Source of the DNA: JAENVT01 sp040005915
GTDB taxonomy: Bacteria; Actinomycetota; Acidimicrobiia; Acidimicrobiales; Ilumatobacteraceae
Length of the DNA stretch: 6,152 nt
Assembly (NCBI GenBank): GCA_040005915.1
Contig: JBDTYA010000180.1
Span: 1-6,152, forward strand
Direction: 5' to 3'
The position numbers were made by a program, and so were the translations under genes. The notes beneath the pieces are model-generated. The model did not search any database, had not been told where the DNA came from, and saw nothing but the letters and a program-made list of their open reading frames with translations. Below are positions 4,868 to 6,152 of this stretch, one piece after another (positions within the stretch are counted from its first letter, which is position 1; every line of letters starts with the position of its first letter).

Positions 4868-6152
4868 TCACAGCTCGGCAGTCCAGTCGCGCGTTTCCAG
4901 CGCGTTCTTGATCTTGACGAGGAACCCTGCCGCATATGCACCGTCGAACGCACGGTGGTCCCATGCCATCGCCAGGTTCCCCACCGGATGGATCGCGATC
5001 CCCTCGCCACCGTCGGCCGCGTGAACCACGACCGGCTTGCGGGTGATGGCATCGGTCGACAGGATCGCGACCTGTGGCTGGTTGATGATGGGCATGGTCA
5101 GCACGCTGCCGGCCGAGCCGTTGTTGGAGATCGTGAACGTGCCGCCACTGATCTCATCGGGGCTCAAATGGCGGCTGCGCGCCCGTGCGGCGAGGTCGTT
5201 GATCTCCTGCGCAATCGCCCGCAGCCGCTTGGTCTCTGCTGCACGAACGACCGGCACGAGCAGGCCTTGATAGTCGAGGTCGACGGCGATGCCGATGTCG
5301 ATGAAGTTGTGCACGACCAGATCGTCGTCGGAGACACTGGCGTTGAGATGGGGGAACTCCTCGAGCGCCTCGACCACTGCGCGGGTGATGAAGGGCAGGT
5401 ACGTCAAACCGAATCCTTCGGCCGCCTTCCACTCGGACTTGACCTTGTTGCGCGTGATGTCGACGTTGGCAAAGTCGACTTCGACGACGCTGAACGCGTG
5501 CGGGCTGACACCTTTGCTCATCACCATGTGGCTGCCGGTGAGCTTGCGGATCTTCGACAGCTTCACCGTGGAGTCGCGCTCGCCCGGCGTGACGTGCGGC
5601 GCTGCAGGCGGCGCCGGGAGTGCGGGGGGCGGCGATGCAGCGGTCGAGGGTGCGGGTGCGGGTGCCGCAGACGGCGTCGCGGTGGGTGCCGGCGCGGTGG
5701 CTTGCGGTTGCGTTGCGATCTTGTCGATGTGATCGAGCACGTCGTCGCGAGTGATGCGCCCACCGGGCCCCGTGCCTTTGACGAGATCGACGTCGATGTT
5801 GTGCTCGGCGACCAATCGCCGCACGACCGGCGACAAGAGGCGATTGTCGGAAGGTTCGACCGCACCTTCTGCCGGGGTCGCCGGAGCGGGGGCCGCTGCC
5901 GGGGCAGGAGCCGGGGGCGCTTCCGCGGCGGCGGGCGGCGCGTCGGCGGCGGGCGGCGCGTCGGCGACGGCCGGGACATGCTCGGTCGAGCCGGCGGGAG
6001 CCGGCTCGGGCTCAGGCGCCGATGCGGGGTCGGCCGGGGCCTTCGGAGGCAACGACGGCGGCGGGGCGGGGGCCTCGGCCTCGACAGGCGCCGCCGGTAC
6101 GGCGGGCTCTGCGGCAGGGGCAGCGGCGCCGTCGGCCTCGCCGACGACGGCG
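4868..6152 (-). CDS. sucB: Dihydrolipoamide acyltransferase (E2) of a 2-oxo acid dehydrogenase complex, N-terminus outside window
   Basis: The visible 427 codons run open to the right edge. They start with AVVGEADGAA, the tail of a lipoyl domain, so the lipoyl-lysine lies outside. Then come an Ala/Pro/Glu-rich linker (to 5846), a peripheral subunit-binding domain at 5845-5720 (LSPVVRRLVAEHNIDVDLVK..GPGGRI), a second Ala/Pro linker, and the catalytic domain at 5575-4871. The catalytic motif DHRAFDG is present, its His at 4957-4955; the typical core TFTISNNGSAGS and PIINQPQVAILS also match. E2 forms the cubic or dodecahedral core that passes acyl groups from E1 to CoA via lipoate in the cytoplasm. 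The form resembles the actinobacterial proteins annotated SucB, some of which (mycobacterial DlaT) are in fact pyruvate dehydrogenase E2; substrate cannot be decided here. A TTG at 6052 is not the start. lipBA follows after one base. Confidence 0.93.
   Translation of the reverse strand, partial: AVVGEADGAAAPAAEPAVPAAPVEAEAPAPPPSLPPKAPADPASAPEPEPAPAGSTEHVPAVADAPPAADAPPAAAEAPPAPAPAAAPAPATPAEGAVEPSDNRLLSPVVRRLVAEHNIDVDLVKGTGPGGRITRDDVLDHIDKIATQPQATAPAPTATPSAAPAPAPSTAASPPPALPAPPAAPHVTPGERDSTVKLSKIRKLTGSHMVMSKGVSPHAFSVVEVDFANVDITRNKVKSEWKAAEGFGLTYLPFITRAVVEALEEFPHLNASVSDDDLVVHNFIDIGIAVDLDYQGLLVPVVRAAETKRLRAIAQEINDLAARARSRHLSPDEISGGTFTISNNGSAGSVLTMPIINQPQVAILSTDAITRKPVVVHAADGGEGIAIHPVGNLAMAWDHRAFDGAYAAGFLVKIKNALETRDWTAEL
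5931..5966. repeat. Perfect 18-bp tandem duplication in the E2 linker
   Basis: GCGGGCGGCGCGTCGGCG occurs twice head to tail (5931-5948 and 5949-5966). On the coding strand it gives two copies of a six-residue Ala/Asp/Pro unit (ADAPPA). It keeps the frame and lengthens the flexible Ala/Pro linker before the subunit-binding domain. Confidence 0.85.

Noticed and set aside
3634..4911. 425-codon open frame on the plus strand opposite lipBA
   Set aside because: It is antisense to a gene with complete LipB and LipA motifs, shows His/Arg/Gly-rich low-quality sequence with no domain, and is a typical GC-rich shadow frame.
4867..5052. N-terminal extension of the lipBA frame into the E2 gene
   Set aside because: LipB homology begins at ATG 4866; the extension is an out-of-frame reading of the E2 catalytic domain.
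6050..6052. TTG as start of the E2 gene
   Set aside because: The frame continues open to the window edge with a lipoyl-domain tail (AVVGEADG), so this TTG is an internal leucine codon.
5576..6152. Ala/Pro-rich stretches as possible frameshifted or non-coding low-complexity DNA
   Set aside because: They lie in frame between lipoyl tail, subunit-binding domain and catalytic domain, exactly where E2 linkers are expected.

Overview
The window is GC-rich DNA from a Gram-positive-type, actinobacterial-looking organism. The evidence is: a partial Ku end-joining gene; an E2 acyltransferase whose C-terminus has the actinobacterial form AWDHRAFDG; the E2-lipB-lipA gene order also found around dlaT in Mycobacterium; a Cys-anchored lipoprotein; and leaderless-looking starts with a TANNNT box 7 nt before the start codon. 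Extended Ala/Pro coding and strong G/C third positions fit a high-GC actinomycete or acidimicrobial relative. The genus cannot be fixed from sequence reading alone.

Left part (1-936, minus strand): the first 41 bases hold the start of a ku gene (MPRPVWSGTISFG), cut by the window edge. Forty-three bases upstream of it is a 283-residue polytopic membrane protein of unknown function with the motif TDAMLLGHWYLV. Both read leftward and may be one transcript.

Middle (937-1248, no protein gene): an AT-rich promoter region is followed by about 190 bases that look like an independent structured small RNA: a TACAAT box, a 5' hairpin, a long-range stem of about 20 base pairs (1069-1172), and a textbook intrinsic terminator (1177-1223). 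I do not recognise it as a known RNA family. Immediately after it a leaderless-looking promoter drives a 208-residue lipoprotein (1249-1875, plus strand).

Right part (2093 to the edge, minus strand): a tight three-gene operon. Transcription enters from the right through a 2-oxo acid dehydrogenase E2 acyltransferase (its lipoyl domain lies outside the window). One base later comes a single 545-codon gene that fuses octanoyltransferase LipB to lipoyl synthase LipA. Fourteen bases after that comes an M24 (Xaa-Pro type) metallopeptidase. E2 is the protein that carries lipoate; LipB loads octanoate from acyl-ACP onto it and LipA inserts the two sulfurs, so the substrate protein and both steps of its modification are encoded together, here with the two enzymes as one polypeptide. 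The peptidase has no obvious role in this pathway. A 217-base convergent gap (1876-2092) contains hairpins suitable for ending both transcripts.

The most notable items are the LipB-LipA fusion and the candidate structured RNA.
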